Shown here: positions 1-8,284 of the stretch, in pieces
Layout: each line of letters starts with the position of its first letter
Numbering within the stretch: the stretch's first letter is position 1
Source: CAYSND01 sp964642235
Lineage (GTDB): Bacteria; Bacteroidota; Bacteroidia; Bacteroidales; UBA932
Direction: 5' to 3'
Assembly: GCA_964642235.1 (NCBI GenBank)
Contig: CAZXOP010000008.1
Coordinates: 1 to 34,656, forward strand
DNA: 34,656 bases
The notes under the pieces: generated by a model
Database searches by the model: none
The model's input: the letters and a program-made list of their open reading frames with translations, nothing else
Told to the model about the DNA's origin: nothing
Program-made: the position numbers and the translations under genes

Positions 1-522
1 GGTTTCGGTATGGAGAACCTCTCTTGGACGCCCGAGGTTTACTTTAAAAACAATATTATTCGGAACAATAGGGCTCGCGGAGCACTTTTCAGCACTCCGA
101 AAAAAGTGGTCGTGCAGAGGAATGTATTTGACCATACTTCCGGAACTGGGATTCTTCTCTGTGGGGACTGCAACGGGTGGTATGAAACAGGCTCTTGTAG
201 AGACATTACCATAAGAAGGAATGTCTTTATAAATGCTCTGACCTCATATTATCAGTTTACAAATGCAGTAATATCTATATATCCCGTTATACCAGACCTC
301 GAAAATCAGCAGAGTTATTTCCATGGACGTGGTCCTAAGAGTATTAGAATTGAGAAGAATACCTTTAAGACATTTGACCATCCTATTCTCTATGCAAAAT
401 CAGTTAATGGCCTTATCTTCAAAGGGAATTATATTGAGAAGAATAACGACTACCCCCCATTTCATTGGAACAAGGAGCGGGTTTTACTTGAGAGAGTAAT
501 AAATGATGATATAGAGAAGTAG
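1..522 (+). CDS. GH110 alpha-1,3-galactosidase, C-terminal part (5' truncated by window edge)
   Basis: The reading frame is open from base 1 (GFGMENLSW...), so the ATG at 10 is probably internal and the N-terminal part lies outside the window. The 173 visible residues are a right-handed parallel beta-helix with recurring I/V-x-N-N/K-x-F rungs. Segments such as NNRARGALFSTPKKVVV, HTSGTGILLCGDCNGWYETG and FHWNKERVLLERV match what I recall of the C-terminus of Bacteroides GlaB-type GH110 enzymes. In that family they remove terminal alpha-1,3-linked galactose from blood group B or linear alpha-Gal structures by inversion. The gene is followed after 46 nt by the ROK gene on the same strand, so the two may be co-transcribed. 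No catalytic assignment can be made from this fragment. Another beta-helix hydrolase is possible but less likely. Confidence 0.78.
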   Translation, partial: GFGMENLSWTPEVYFKNNIIRNNRARGALFSTPKKVVVQRNVFDHTSGTGILLCGDCNGWYETGSCRDITIRRNVFINALTSYYQFTNAVISIYPVIPDLENQQSYFHGRGPKSIRIEKNTFKTFDHPILYAKSVNGLIFKGNYIEKNNDYPPFHWNKERVLLERVINDDIEK

Positions 523-568
523 TCTATTTGTTTTTTTCCTAACTTTACAACAATTAAATCTATATAGA

Positions 569-1681
569 ATGTATAAAAACGATAAGAGAATAGTAATGAC
601 GCTTGATGCCGGCGGAACTAATTTTACCTTTTCTGCTATACGTGGCGGTGAATATATTCTTGAACCCATTACGCTCCCCTCTATGGCAAAGGAGAAAGAT
701 GCTTGTTTAGGGAATATAATAAATGGCTTCACTGTTCTTAAAAGAGAATTACCGGAACCCCCTTCTGCTATTAGCTTTGCTTTTCCCGGTCCGGCAGATT
801 ACCCTGCTGGAATTATAGGTGATTTACCTAACTTTCCCTCTTTTAGAGGGGGCGTGGCTCTTGGGCCATTCCTTTCCGATTACTTTAAGATTCCTGTTTT
901 TATTAATAACGATGCGGATCTTTTTGCATATGGTGAGGCATTGACAGGTGCTTTGCCTGAAGTCAATAGAAGACTTGCCGATTTAGGGAGCATGAAAAGG
1001 TATAATAATCTTCTTGGAATTACTGTAGGAACCGGATTTGGGGCGGGTGTGGTTATAGATGGACATCTTATGAGGGGGGACAATGCCGTAGCAGGTGAGA
1101 TTTGGTGTCTAAGAAATAAGAAATATCCCCATTGTATAGTTGAAGAGAGTGTAAGTAATAGAGCTGTTCAGAGAGTCTACTCAAACCTCTCAGGGGATAA
1201 TACTTTTATGACCTCAAAACATATTTATGAAATAGCTAAGGGAATAAGGGATGGGGACAAAGGGGCTGCTATAGCCGCTTTTGAAGAGTTAGGAGAGATA
1301 GCCGGGTGTGCAATAGCTGATGCGATCGCTATAATAGATGGACTTATTGTTTTTGGAGGTGGACTTTCAGGGGCTTCAGAGTTTATAATCCCCTCTATGA
1401 TAAGGGAGATGAATAGAACAATAACTAAACTCAACGGAGAAATGTTCCATCGTCTCCAAATGAGAACCTTTAATCTTGATAATGAAAAAGAATTTGAAAC
1501 ATTTGCCAAAGGTGAAGTTGTGAAAATTGAGGTCTTTGGCACATCGAGGATGGTTGACTATGATAACTTTAAAAGGACAGGTATCATTACCACCAAACAG
1601 GGAAGCAATAAATCTGTTGCTATAGGTGCCTACTATTTTGCTTTAGAAAAATTAGATTCTACTAAAAAGACCTCTCGATGA
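569..1681 (+). CDS. ROK-family sugar kinase or sugar-binding protein
   Basis: The protein has 370 aa. It shows the ROK/ASKHA fold signatures: an N-terminal phosphate loop LDAGGTNF (residues 12-19), PGPAD near residue 73, NNDADLFAYGE with the presumed catalytic Asp115, and GITVGTGFGAGVVIDG near 149-164. In the family such proteins phosphorylate glucose, mannose, fructose or N-acetylhexosamines in the cytoplasm, or act as sugar-responsive regulators. No N-terminal helix-turn-helix is present, so kinase is the better guess. The usual ROK zinc motif (CxCGxxGCxE) is missing; the corresponding stretch reads EIWCLRNKKYPHCIVEES. An ATG at 596 (residue 10) is an alternative start. The stop codon overlaps the start of the GH92 gene (ATGA), which suggests translational coupling. 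It could phosphorylate mannose or another sugar released by the locus, but the substrate cannot be read from the sequence. Confidence 0.82.
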   Translation: MYKNDKRIVMTLDAGGTNFTFSAIRGGEYILEPITLPSMAKEKDACLGNIINGFTVLKRELPEPPSAISFAFPGPADYPAGIIGDLPNFPSFRGGVALGPFLSDYFKIPVFINNDADLFAYGEALTGALPEVNRRLADLGSMKRYNNLLGITVGTGFGAGVVIDGHLMRGDNAVAGEIWCLRNKKYPHCIVEESVSNRAVQRVYSNLSGDNTFMTSKHIYEIAKGIRDGDKGAAIAAFEELGEIAGCAIADAIAIIDGLIVFGGGLSGASEFIIPSMIREMNRTITKLNGEMFHRLQMRTFNLDNEKEFETFAKGEVVKIEVFGTSRMVDYDNFKRTGIITTKQGSNKSVAIGAYYFALEKLDSTKKTSR

Positions 1682-3957
1682 AACGATCCCTTTTTTTATT
1701 CTTCTGCACAGCCTCTTTCCTATTATATACCTCTTGCAATTTAGTAAATGATTCATCAAAAGATTACACTCAATATGTAAATCCTCATATAGGAACAGCT
1801 CATTGCAGGTGGTTTCATTTTACCCCCGGTGCTCTTCCTTTCGGAATGGCTAAACCAGCCCCCTCTACTAATGCACATTTAGGTAATAAATGGGGTTGGG
1901 AGGCAACAGGGTATGATTACCGCGATATAACTATTGAAGGTTTTCCATGTCTTCATGAATTTCAGATAGGGGGGATAGTCCTTATGCCTACCGTGGGAGC
2001 TTTGGAGACTCTCCCCGGGAGTGTAAATGATACAAGTGGTAAAGGGTATCGTTCTCAATTCTCTCATAATAATGAATTTGCTACTGCCGGATACTACTCG
2101 GTACTGTTGGATAAATATAATATAAAGGCAGAGTTGACAGCCACTAAAAGGGTAGCTTTTCAGAGATATACATTTCCCAAAAGTAGCGAGAGCAGAATCT
2201 TATTCGATATAGGGAACAGACAAGGGGAGAGCGGAGCGGTTAAAGATGCCAAGGTAACCTATATTGGTGGAGGAAGAGTAGAGGGGTGGGTTACTACTAT
2301 TCCGGAATATGTAAAAAAATATCAGCCCGGGGCAGATGTTACACTCTTTTTCTCCGCATTATTAGACAAAGAACCATCAGAATTTGGTGCCTTTAATGGA
2401 GACTCTATCTATCCGGATAAGAATGAGGCTTGTGGTATAGGAGCAGGAGTTTATCTTGGATTTAATACTTCCTATTCCGAGAAAATAACAGTAAAGGTGG
2501 GGCTCTCTTATACCTCAGTGGAAAATGCGAGAATAAACTTGGATGCAGAGGCGACAGATATTACTTTTGACGACGCAAAAGACTCTGCCAAAAAAATATG
2601 GAATGAATATCTTGGTCGTATAGAGGTAGAGACCTCAAATAATGATGATTTGGTTAAGTTCTACACAAGTCTCTATCATGCACTCTTAGGGAGGGGATTG
2701 GCAAGTGATATAAATGGCAGTTACCCTAAATTCGATGGAACAGTTGGGCAGATACCATTGAAAAACGGCAAACCTATTCATAATCATTATAACACAGATG
2801 CGATGTGGGGTGCTCAGTGGAATTTGAATCAACTCTGGATTCTTGCCTATCCTGAGCATAGCTCGGATTTTATAAGTAGTCACCTTTTAGTCTATAAAGA
2901 CTCCGGTTGGTTAGCTGATGGTATAGCTAATAGCAGATATGTTTCAGGAGTAGGAACGAATATGTTATCGCTCTTAATCAGTGCTGCATATTCTTGCGGA
3001 ATAAGGGACTTTGATGTAGATTTAGCGTATGAAGCCTCTCTTAAAAATGAGATTGACGGATTAAACAGACCATTAGGTGCCGGAAGGGTTGATACAGACA
3101 GATTTACTCAATATGGCTATGTACCTCATCAAGATTCAGGAATAGGTCCGGATGAATCATTTCTTTTTTCCGCTTCACATACTCTCGAATATTCTTTCTC
3201 CTGTTGGGCTGTAGCTCAGTGGGCAAAATCTCTCGGGAAAATGGATGATTATGAAAAACTCATCTCCCTCTCAAAGGGGTGGGAGCGTCTATATGACCCC
3301 TCTACTAATTTTATAAGACCTAAAATGGTAGATGGAAGATTTATCGATAACTTCGATCCAATGCAAGTTTGGAGAGGATTCCAAGAAGGAAACGCTTGGC
3401 AATATACCTTTTATGTTCCACACGACATAGAGTCTCTAGTGAGCAAAGTGGGTAAAGAAAATTTTAATAACCGACTCGACTCCATTTTTACAGTTTCACA
3501 GGCAAATCTCTTTAGCGGAGGGACTACAATAGATGCTTTTTCAGGTCTTAAAACTCTCTATAATCATGGTAATCAGCCCTGTTTACATATATCTTGGCTT
3601 TTTAATGAGACAGGAAAACCTGAGCTGTCAGAGAAATGGGTAAAAGCTATTCTTAATGAATTTTACGGGACAGATGGTATTCATGGTTACGGATATGGTC
3701 AAGATGAAGATCAGGGACAACTCGGAGCCTGGTATGTAATGAGTTCCATAGGACTTTTTGATATTAAGGGACTCACCGGGGAGACCCCTTCCTTTTCAGT
3801 AGGCTCTCCTTTGTTTGATAAGGTAACCATTAAGCTCTCCAATAAGTATTATTCAGGAGGTAAATTTGTCTTAGAGTTAAAATCTGATTCCCGTAATACT
3901 GCTTTAGCTACTAGACTCCCTTTTAAATCTGTAGTTAAAGGGGGAAAATTATATTAA
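1678..3957 (+). CDS. GH92 exo-alpha-mannosidase, lipoprotein
   Basis: The protein has 759 aa and a lipoprotein signal peptide with lipobox YTSC (Cys20). It starts the mature domain with YVNPHIGT, and PGALPFGMAKPAPS follows, both typical of GH92. The family is a calcium-dependent inverting exo-alpha-mannosidase family acting on N-glycans and mannans. The general acid is expected in EGNAWQYTF (Glu570) and the general base pair in QDEDQGQLGAW (Asp676, Asp678); both are intact. HGNQPCLHISWLF near residue 625 corresponds to the family's HGNEPxxHxxYL segment but is divergent. The start overlaps the ROK stop by 4 nt. The linkage preference (alpha-1,2, 1,3, 1,4 or 1,6) cannot be told from sequence alone. 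No terminator is visible after it; 131 nt downstream the regulator begins with its own promoter. Confidence 0.93.
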   Translation: MKRSLFLFFCTASFLLYTSCNLVNDSSKDYTQYVNPHIGTAHCRWFHFTPGALPFGMAKPAPSTNAHLGNKWGWEATGYDYRDITIEGFPCLHEFQIGGIVLMPTVGALETLPGSVNDTSGKGYRSQFSHNNEFATAGYYSVLLDKYNIKAELTATKRVAFQRYTFPKSSESRILFDIGNRQGESGAVKDAKVTYIGGGRVEGWVTTIPEYVKKYQPGADVTLFFSALLDKEPSEFGAFNGDSIYPDKNEACGIGAGVYLGFNTSYSEKITVKVGLSYTSVENARINLDAEATDITFDDAKDSAKKIWNEYLGRIEVETSNNDDLVKFYTSLYHALLGRGLASDINGSYPKFDGTVGQIPLKNGKPIHNHYNTDAMWGAQWNLNQLWILAYPEHSSDFISSHLLVYKDSGWLADGIANSRYVSGVGTNMLSLLISAAYSCGIRDFDVDLAYEASLKNEIDGLNRPLGAGRVDTDRFTQYGYVPHQDSGIGPDESFLFSASHTLEYSFSCWAVAQWAKSLGKMDDYEKLISLSKGWERLYDPSTNFIRPKMVDGRFIDNFDPMQVWRGFQEGNAWQYTFYVPHDIESLVSKVGKENFNNRLDSIFTVSQANLFSGGTTIDAFSGLKTLYNHGNQPCLHISWLFNETGKPELSEKWVKAILNEFYGTDGIHGYGYGQDEDQGQLGAWYVMSSIGLFDIKGLTGETPSFSVGSPLFDKVTIKLSNKYYSGGKFVLELKSDSRNTALATRLPFKSVVKGGKLY

Positions 3958-3988
3958 AAATTAAAAAATAATATTTTTTTCACATTTA

Positions 3989-4020
3989 TTTGGAGATTAA
4001 TATTTTTAATTATACTTTTG
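3989..4020 (+). promoter_or_regulatory. Bacteroides-type promoter of the GntR regulator gene
   Basis: TTTG at 3989-3992 (-33 box) is followed after exactly 20 nt by TACTTTTG at 4013-4020, which fits the TAnnTTTG -7 consensus of the Bacteroidetes primary sigma factor. Transcription should start a few bases downstream, near 4025, giving a leader of about 60 nt before the ATG at 4089. Motif match only. Confidence 0.72.
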
Positions 4021-4029
4021 TTTCCACAT

Positions 4030-4056
4030 CAGCACAGTACAGCACAGTATAGCTGT
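4030..4056 (+). promoter_or_regulatory. Putative operator: direct repeat plus inverted repeat downstream of the promoter
   Basis: Two perfect, adjacent copies of CAGCACAGTA lie at 4030-4039 and 4040-4049. Overlapping them is an inverted repeat ACAGC-N8-GCTGT at 4039-4056. The element sits just after the predicted transcription start of the GntR gene, where a bound repressor would block initiation or elongation. GntR-family proteins bind short inverted repeats as dimers, so autoregulation is plausible. I saw no second copy of this sequence in the other gene-free gaps of the window. Confidence 0.45.
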
Positions 4057-4088
4057 TTAAGAAGTGAGCTGAATGAACCTGTGGAAAA

Positions 4089-5069
4089 ATGGATGTTGCT
4101 TTTACAAATAGTACGACCAAAGTGTCTCATTTGGCTGAACAGATAAGTTTGGCTATCTCAAATGGTGAATTTGAGGTAGGCGAATCCCTCCCTTCCATTA
4201 ATGAGTTAAGTAAGAAGTATTCAGTTTCAAGAGATACTGTATGTAAGGCATTTTCTAATCTTAAAGAGAGAGGACTTATAGACTCTGTCCCAGGCAAAGG
4301 TTTCTATGTTTTAGGCAAGAGGTTTAATATACTTTTACTTCTCGATCACTATTCCTCTTTTAAAAACGAATTGTATAATAATTTTGTAAAATCCCTCTCG
4401 ACAGATTATACAGTAGATTTACTTTTTCATGAATACAATGAATACCTCTTCGATACATTTATTAAAGATTCTATAGGGAGGTATAATCGATATGTAGTGA
4501 TGAGTTTTCATAATGAGATATTATCGGGTTCTCTCTCAAAAATAGATAAGAATAAGTTACTCCTTCTCGATTTTGGTAAATTCGACAAATCGGGATATTC
4601 TTATATATGTCAAGATTACGATGAGAATTTCTATAAGGCACTCGCTCAACTCGAGACACGTTTTAGAAGATATAAAAAGATAGCTCTTGTCTTTTCAAAG
4701 GGGATTAATCACCCTGAGAGCAGTATAGAGTTTTTTATAAAATTCTGTAAAGACTTTAATTTTAGATATGAATTGATTAATGACATGCACGAGAGAGAGA
4801 TAGAGAGAGGAACAGCCTATATAGTAGTGCAGCAGAGTGTTGTTGTCTCAATATTGAAAAAGGGGAGAGTTCAGGGGTTTACATGTGGAGAGGATTTCGG
4901 ATTGTTAGGATATAATGATTACCCCTTTTATGATGTGATGGATGTGGGGATTACCTCCATTACCATTGATTTTGCCAAGATGGGAAGAATGGCAGCGGAC
5001 TTTATTAAAAATAATATAACTATTCGGGAGTACCTTAATACTGAAATAAGAATGAGGCACTCTTTATAA
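4089..5069 (+). CDS. GntR-family transcriptional regulator with LacI-type sugar-sensing domain
   Basis: The protein has 326 aa. Residues 8-75 form a GntR winged helix: LAEQISLAISNGEFEVGESL, LSKKYSVSRDTVCKAFSNL and GLIDSVPGKGFYVL are diagnostic. The rest, from about residue 80, resembles a periplasmic-binding-protein-like effector domain (VCGEDFGLLGYNDYP-like region; TSITIDFAKMGRMAADFI near the C-terminus), as in FucR-like and AraR-like regulators. Such proteins bind a sugar or sugar phosphate in the cytoplasm and release DNA. It lies immediately upstream of susC (67-nt gap) and downstream of a promoter with a candidate operator. No hybrid two-component or ECF-sigma/anti-sigma regulator is visible in the window, so this is the most likely local regulator of the PUL. 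The ligand is unknown; fucose, mannose or their phosphates are guesses from the neighbouring enzymes. Confidence 0.88.
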   Translation: MDVAFTNSTTKVSHLAEQISLAISNGEFEVGESLPSINELSKKYSVSRDTVCKAFSNLKERGLIDSVPGKGFYVLGKRFNILLLLDHYSSFKNELYNNFVKSLSTDYTVDLLFHEYNEYLFDTFIKDSIGRYNRYVVMSFHNEILSGSLSKIDKNKLLLLDFGKFDKSGYSYICQDYDENFYKALAQLETRFRRYKKIALVFSKGINHPESSIEFFIKFCKDFNFRYELINDMHEREIERGTAYIVVQQSVVVSILKKGRVQGFTCGEDFGLLGYNDYPFYDVMDVGITSITIDFAKMGRMAADFIKNNITIREYLNTEIRMRHSL

Positions 5070-5081
5070 CAAAAAATAAGT

Positions 5082-5114
5082 AACCTAATCTATATAACCT
5101 TTTTTAAACCTAAT
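5082..5114 (+). promoter_or_regulatory. Direct repeats in the susC upstream region
   Basis: The 67-nt gap before susC contains AACCTAAT twice, at 5082-5089 and 5107-5114 (period 25), with a third ATAACCT between them at about 5094-5100. No TAnnTTTG box was found here, so susC may be read from the regulator's promoter or from a divergent activator-dependent promoter. Spaced repeats of this kind could be a binding site, but in AT-rich DNA they may be chance. Confidence 0.28.
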
Positions 5115-5136
5115 TATCAACACTAAAATTTTTTTT

Positions 5137-8100
5137 ATGAATCTAAAACATTTTAAGAGATCGTTGATTATTGCACTTGTTCCCCTTTTTATGGGTATCT
5201 TGCCATTTAATGGCTATGCTCAGACTAAGGTTTCAGGTGTTATAGTTGATGAGGCAGGGCAACCAATTGTGGGTGTCGCTGTAAATGTGAAGAACACATC
5301 TAAATTCGCTACAAGCGATGAAAATGGAGCTTACGCTATTGACGGTGTTAAGTCGGCAGATGTTCTTGTCTTTCAGATGTTTGGCTTACAAACCATGGAA
5401 GTAGCTGTAGGTGGTAAATCCATTCTAAACGTTACTATGAAAGAGGATGTTCTATCAATTCAAGAGACTGTAGTTACTGCACTTGGCATCAAGAGGGAGA
5501 AGAAAGCCCTCGGTTATGCAGTTCAAGAGTTGAAAGGATCGGATATTCTAGAAGCTCGTGAGGCAAACATTGTAAACTCTTTGTCTGGAAAAATTTCCGG
5601 TCTTCAAGTTATTCGTTCAAGTAATGGACCAGCGGGGTCTTCTAAAATTGTACTTCGTGGTAACAACTCTCTAACTGGTAATAACCAGCCTTTGATTGTT
5701 GTGGACGGTATTCCGATGGACAACTTTACAGGTGCATCGAATAATGACTATTGGAACCCATCACCAGATATGGGTAATGGTATGTCTGATATAAACCCTG
5801 AGGATATTGAGAGTATGTCAGTTCTTAAAGGTGCATCCGCTGCAGCTCTTTATGGATCACGTGCAGGTAACGGAGTAATCTTGATCACTACCAAATCAGG
5901 TCGTAAACAACAAGGTTTGGGACTTTCTATCTCAGGAACAGTAGGTATGGAGACAATATTCATGAGACCTTCATATCAGAATAGTTTCGGACAAGGATCA
6001 AATGAAGTTTATGATGTCAGATCCGGTAGTAGCTGGGGACCCAAAATCGAGGGACAGGATATATTGAATTGGAGTGGTGAAACTGTTAAAATGGCTGCTT
6101 ATGATAACGTAGCTAATTATTTTGCCAAACCAGGACTTAGTAATACCCAGTCTGTTACTTTCCAGCAGGCTTATGACAACCTATCTGTATATACTTCATT
6201 AACCAGAAGCGATGATATCTCAATAATCCCAGGAGCGACTCTTAATCGTACTAACCTTTCTACACGTGCCGTGTCTAAATTTGGTAAAGATAAGGAGTGG
6301 ACTCTTGATACAAAGGTGCAATATATTCGCTCTGCTGCGAAAAATAGACCTTTGTCAGGAAGAAATAGTAGTAACGCTTTCAATACTATGTACCTACTTC
6401 CACGCTCAATGGATATTACTAATTTTTCAGCAGCTACTAATGAGCAAGGTAAAATGATTTGGTATGGTGGTGGGCAACAAATGAACCCTTACTGGATGAC
6501 TAAGTATAATAGAGTGTCAGATACCCGTGATCGTTTCCTTATGACAGCTTCATTGAAGTATGAATTTACTAGTTGGTTAAATGCTGAAATTAAGGGAGGT
6601 ACAGATATGTACACCACTGATAATGAAACAAAACTCTATGGAGGTAGCCCTTTGACATCTACAGGAAGATATAGTTTTGGTAAAAATAGTTTTAATGAGA
6701 CTAACTTCAGTACTTTAGTTACGGCTAAGAAAGATAATCTTTTTGGTAAATTCGGAGGATCTATTCAGTTAGGAGGTAACCTAATGAGTACATATTCTAA
6801 TGGTGTATATGGAAGTTCAGGTGAGCTCCTTGTTCCTAATTTATTCTCTATCAATAATGCTAAGAATGGGAAACCAGGTGTTGGAGAGAGCTTTTCACAG
6901 AAGAAAATGAACTCTCTTTACGGAATGGTACAAACTAACTATGATGGATGGTTGTTTGTGGACGGTACGATTAGAGGTGACTGGTCATCTGCACTTAGTA
7001 AACAGAATAATCCATATTTCTACTATTCAGGTAACGTTGCTTGGGTAATAACAGATATGATGAATAAAATGGGTGTCTCTTTGCCGGAGTGGTTTACATT
7101 CGCTAAATTAAGAGGCTCTATTGCTCAAGTAGGTAATGACTTGGGAGCTTACTCATTATACAATACTTACTGGATTGGCACTGATCCACTAGGAGGAACT
7201 ACAGCAGGTGTAGGGAATGTATTATTAGATCCAAATGTGAGGAATGAATTAATAACCTCGAAAGAGGTGGGATTGGAACTTCGTTTCTTTAATAGCAGAT
7301 TAGGACTTGATGTAGCTTGGTATAAATCTAATGCTACTAATCAATTAATTAACCTCCCTATGGACCCATCAAGCGGGTATAGTGCTAAAAAAATCAATGC
7401 GGGTAATATCCAGAACCAAGGGTTGGAGATAATGATTAACGGTAAACCTTTTGAAAGTAACTCTTCAACTGGATTTTCTTGGGATGTATCGGCTAACTTC
7501 TCATTGAATCGCAACAAAATCATTGATTTGGCAGAAGGAGTTAAGCAGTATGGTCTTGGTGGCTTTGATGATATACAAATAGTGGCAGAAAAAGGCTCAC
7601 TTTATGGAGACATCTTAGGTACTACATATAAAAGAGTTACAGATGAGACTAGTCCCTATTTCGGTAAATTACTTTTATCTGCAGATGGTCTTCCTCAGAG
7701 AAACACTGAAAAAACTTTCTTAGGTAATCAGCAAGCATTTGCTTTAGCGGGTCTTACCAATACTTTTAGAATGTATAATGTTGATTTAAGTTTCTTAATC
7801 GATGCGAGGATTGGTGGCTATATGTTCTCTGGTACAAACCAGACAATGCAACTAAGTGGTACAGCATCTCAAACGGTAGTTAACGGAGAGAGAGCCAAAA
7901 TTACAGTAGATGGAGTCTATATGAATGCTACAAATCAGTTGGTTGTTAATGATAAAGAGATTACAACCCAGCAGTATTGGGAGTCAGTAGCCGGACAAGG
8001 CAACGTGGGTATAGTAGAAGCTAACCTTTATGATGCTACAAATGTTCGTCTTAGAAATGTGCAGTTAGGTTACACTATCCCTAAGACTGCATTGAAATCA

Positions 8101-8280
8101 ATGCCTATTCAGTCTATTAGATTTGGTGTTACTTGTACCAATGTATGGATGTTGTATAGCAAAATGAATGGAATCGATCCTGAGTCAGTATATTCAACCG
8201 GAACCAATGCTGTCGGATTTGAAGGTGGATCTTCTCCTACTACTCGTAATTTTTTGTTTAATATTACTCTTAATTTCTAA
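5137..8280 (+). CDS. SusC-like TonB-dependent outer-membrane glycan importer
   Basis: The protein has 1047 aa. A signal peptide ends near GYAQ (residue 29). A carboxypeptidase-D-like regulatory domain follows (about 32-112, VSGVIVDEAGQPIVGVAVNV). Then come the SusC TonB-box region (VVTALGIKREKKALGYAVQE), the plug domain (SLSGKISGLQV, IVLRGNNSLTGNNQPLIVVD) and a beta-barrel ending in Phe, as outer-membrane barrels do. There is no N-terminal STN domain, which agrees with the absence of an anti-sigma/ECF pair nearby. In the family it forms the TonB-driven channel that SusD caps. The stop lies 4 nt before the susD start, so the two are one transcription unit. The imported glycan cannot be deduced from this protein. 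Confidence 0.96.
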   Translation: MNLKHFKRSLIIALVPLFMGILPFNGYAQTKVSGVIVDEAGQPIVGVAVNVKNTSKFATSDENGAYAIDGVKSADVLVFQMFGLQTMEVAVGGKSILNVTMKEDVLSIQETVVTALGIKREKKALGYAVQELKGSDILEAREANIVNSLSGKISGLQVIRSSNGPAGSSKIVLRGNNSLTGNNQPLIVVDGIPMDNFTGASNNDYWNPSPDMGNGMSDINPEDIESMSVLKGASAAALYGSRAGNGVILITTKSGRKQQGLGLSISGTVGMETIFMRPSYQNSFGQGSNEVYDVRSGSSWGPKIEGQDILNWSGETVKMAAYDNVANYFAKPGLSNTQSVTFQQAYDNLSVYTSLTRSDDISIIPGATLNRTNLSTRAVSKFGKDKEWTLDTKVQYIRSAAKNRPLSGRNSSNAFNTMYLLPRSMDITNFSAATNEQGKMIWYGGGQQMNPYWMTKYNRVSDTRDRFLMTASLKYEFTSWLNAEIKGGTDMYTTDNETKLYGGSPLTSTGRYSFGKNSFNETNFSTLVTAKKDNLFGKFGGSIQLGGNLMSTYSNGVYGSSGELLVPNLFSINNAKNGKPGVGESFSQKKMNSLYGMVQTNYDGWLFVDGTIRGDWSSALSKQNNPYFYYSGNVAWVITDMMNKMGVSLPEWFTFAKLRGSIAQVGNDLGAYSLYNTYWIGTDPLGGTTAGVGNVLLDPNVRNELITSKEVGLELRFFNSRLGLDVAWYKSNATNQLINLPMDPSSGYSAKKINAGNIQNQGLEIMINGKPFESNSSTGFSWDVSANFSLNRNKIIDLAEGVKQYGLGGFDDIQIVAEKGSLYGDILGTTYKRVTDETSPYFGKLLLSADGLPQRNTEKTFLGNQQAFALAGLTNTFRMYNVDLSFLIDARIGGYMFSGTNQTMQLSGTASQTVVNGERAKITVDGVYMNATNQLVVNDKEITTQQYWESVAGQGNVGIVEANLYDATNVRLRNVQLGYTIPKTALKSMPIQSIRFGVTCTNVWMLYSKMNGIDPESVYSTGTNAVGFEGGSSPTTRNFLFNITLNF

Positions 8281-8284
8281 AGAT

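Noticed and set aside
1225..1542. Minus-strand 105-aa reading frame inside the ROK gene
   Set aside because: Low-complexity antisense shadow of a clear ROK protein.
3958..3985. A/T palindrome after the first GH92 gene as a terminator
   Set aside because: The stem is only A-T pairs with a one-base loop, expected by chance in such AT-rich sequence.
8168..8284. Upstream extension of the susD reading frame into susC
   Set aside because: The ATG at 8285 lies 4 nt after the susC stop and gives a clean lipoprotein signal peptide; the longer start would bury it.
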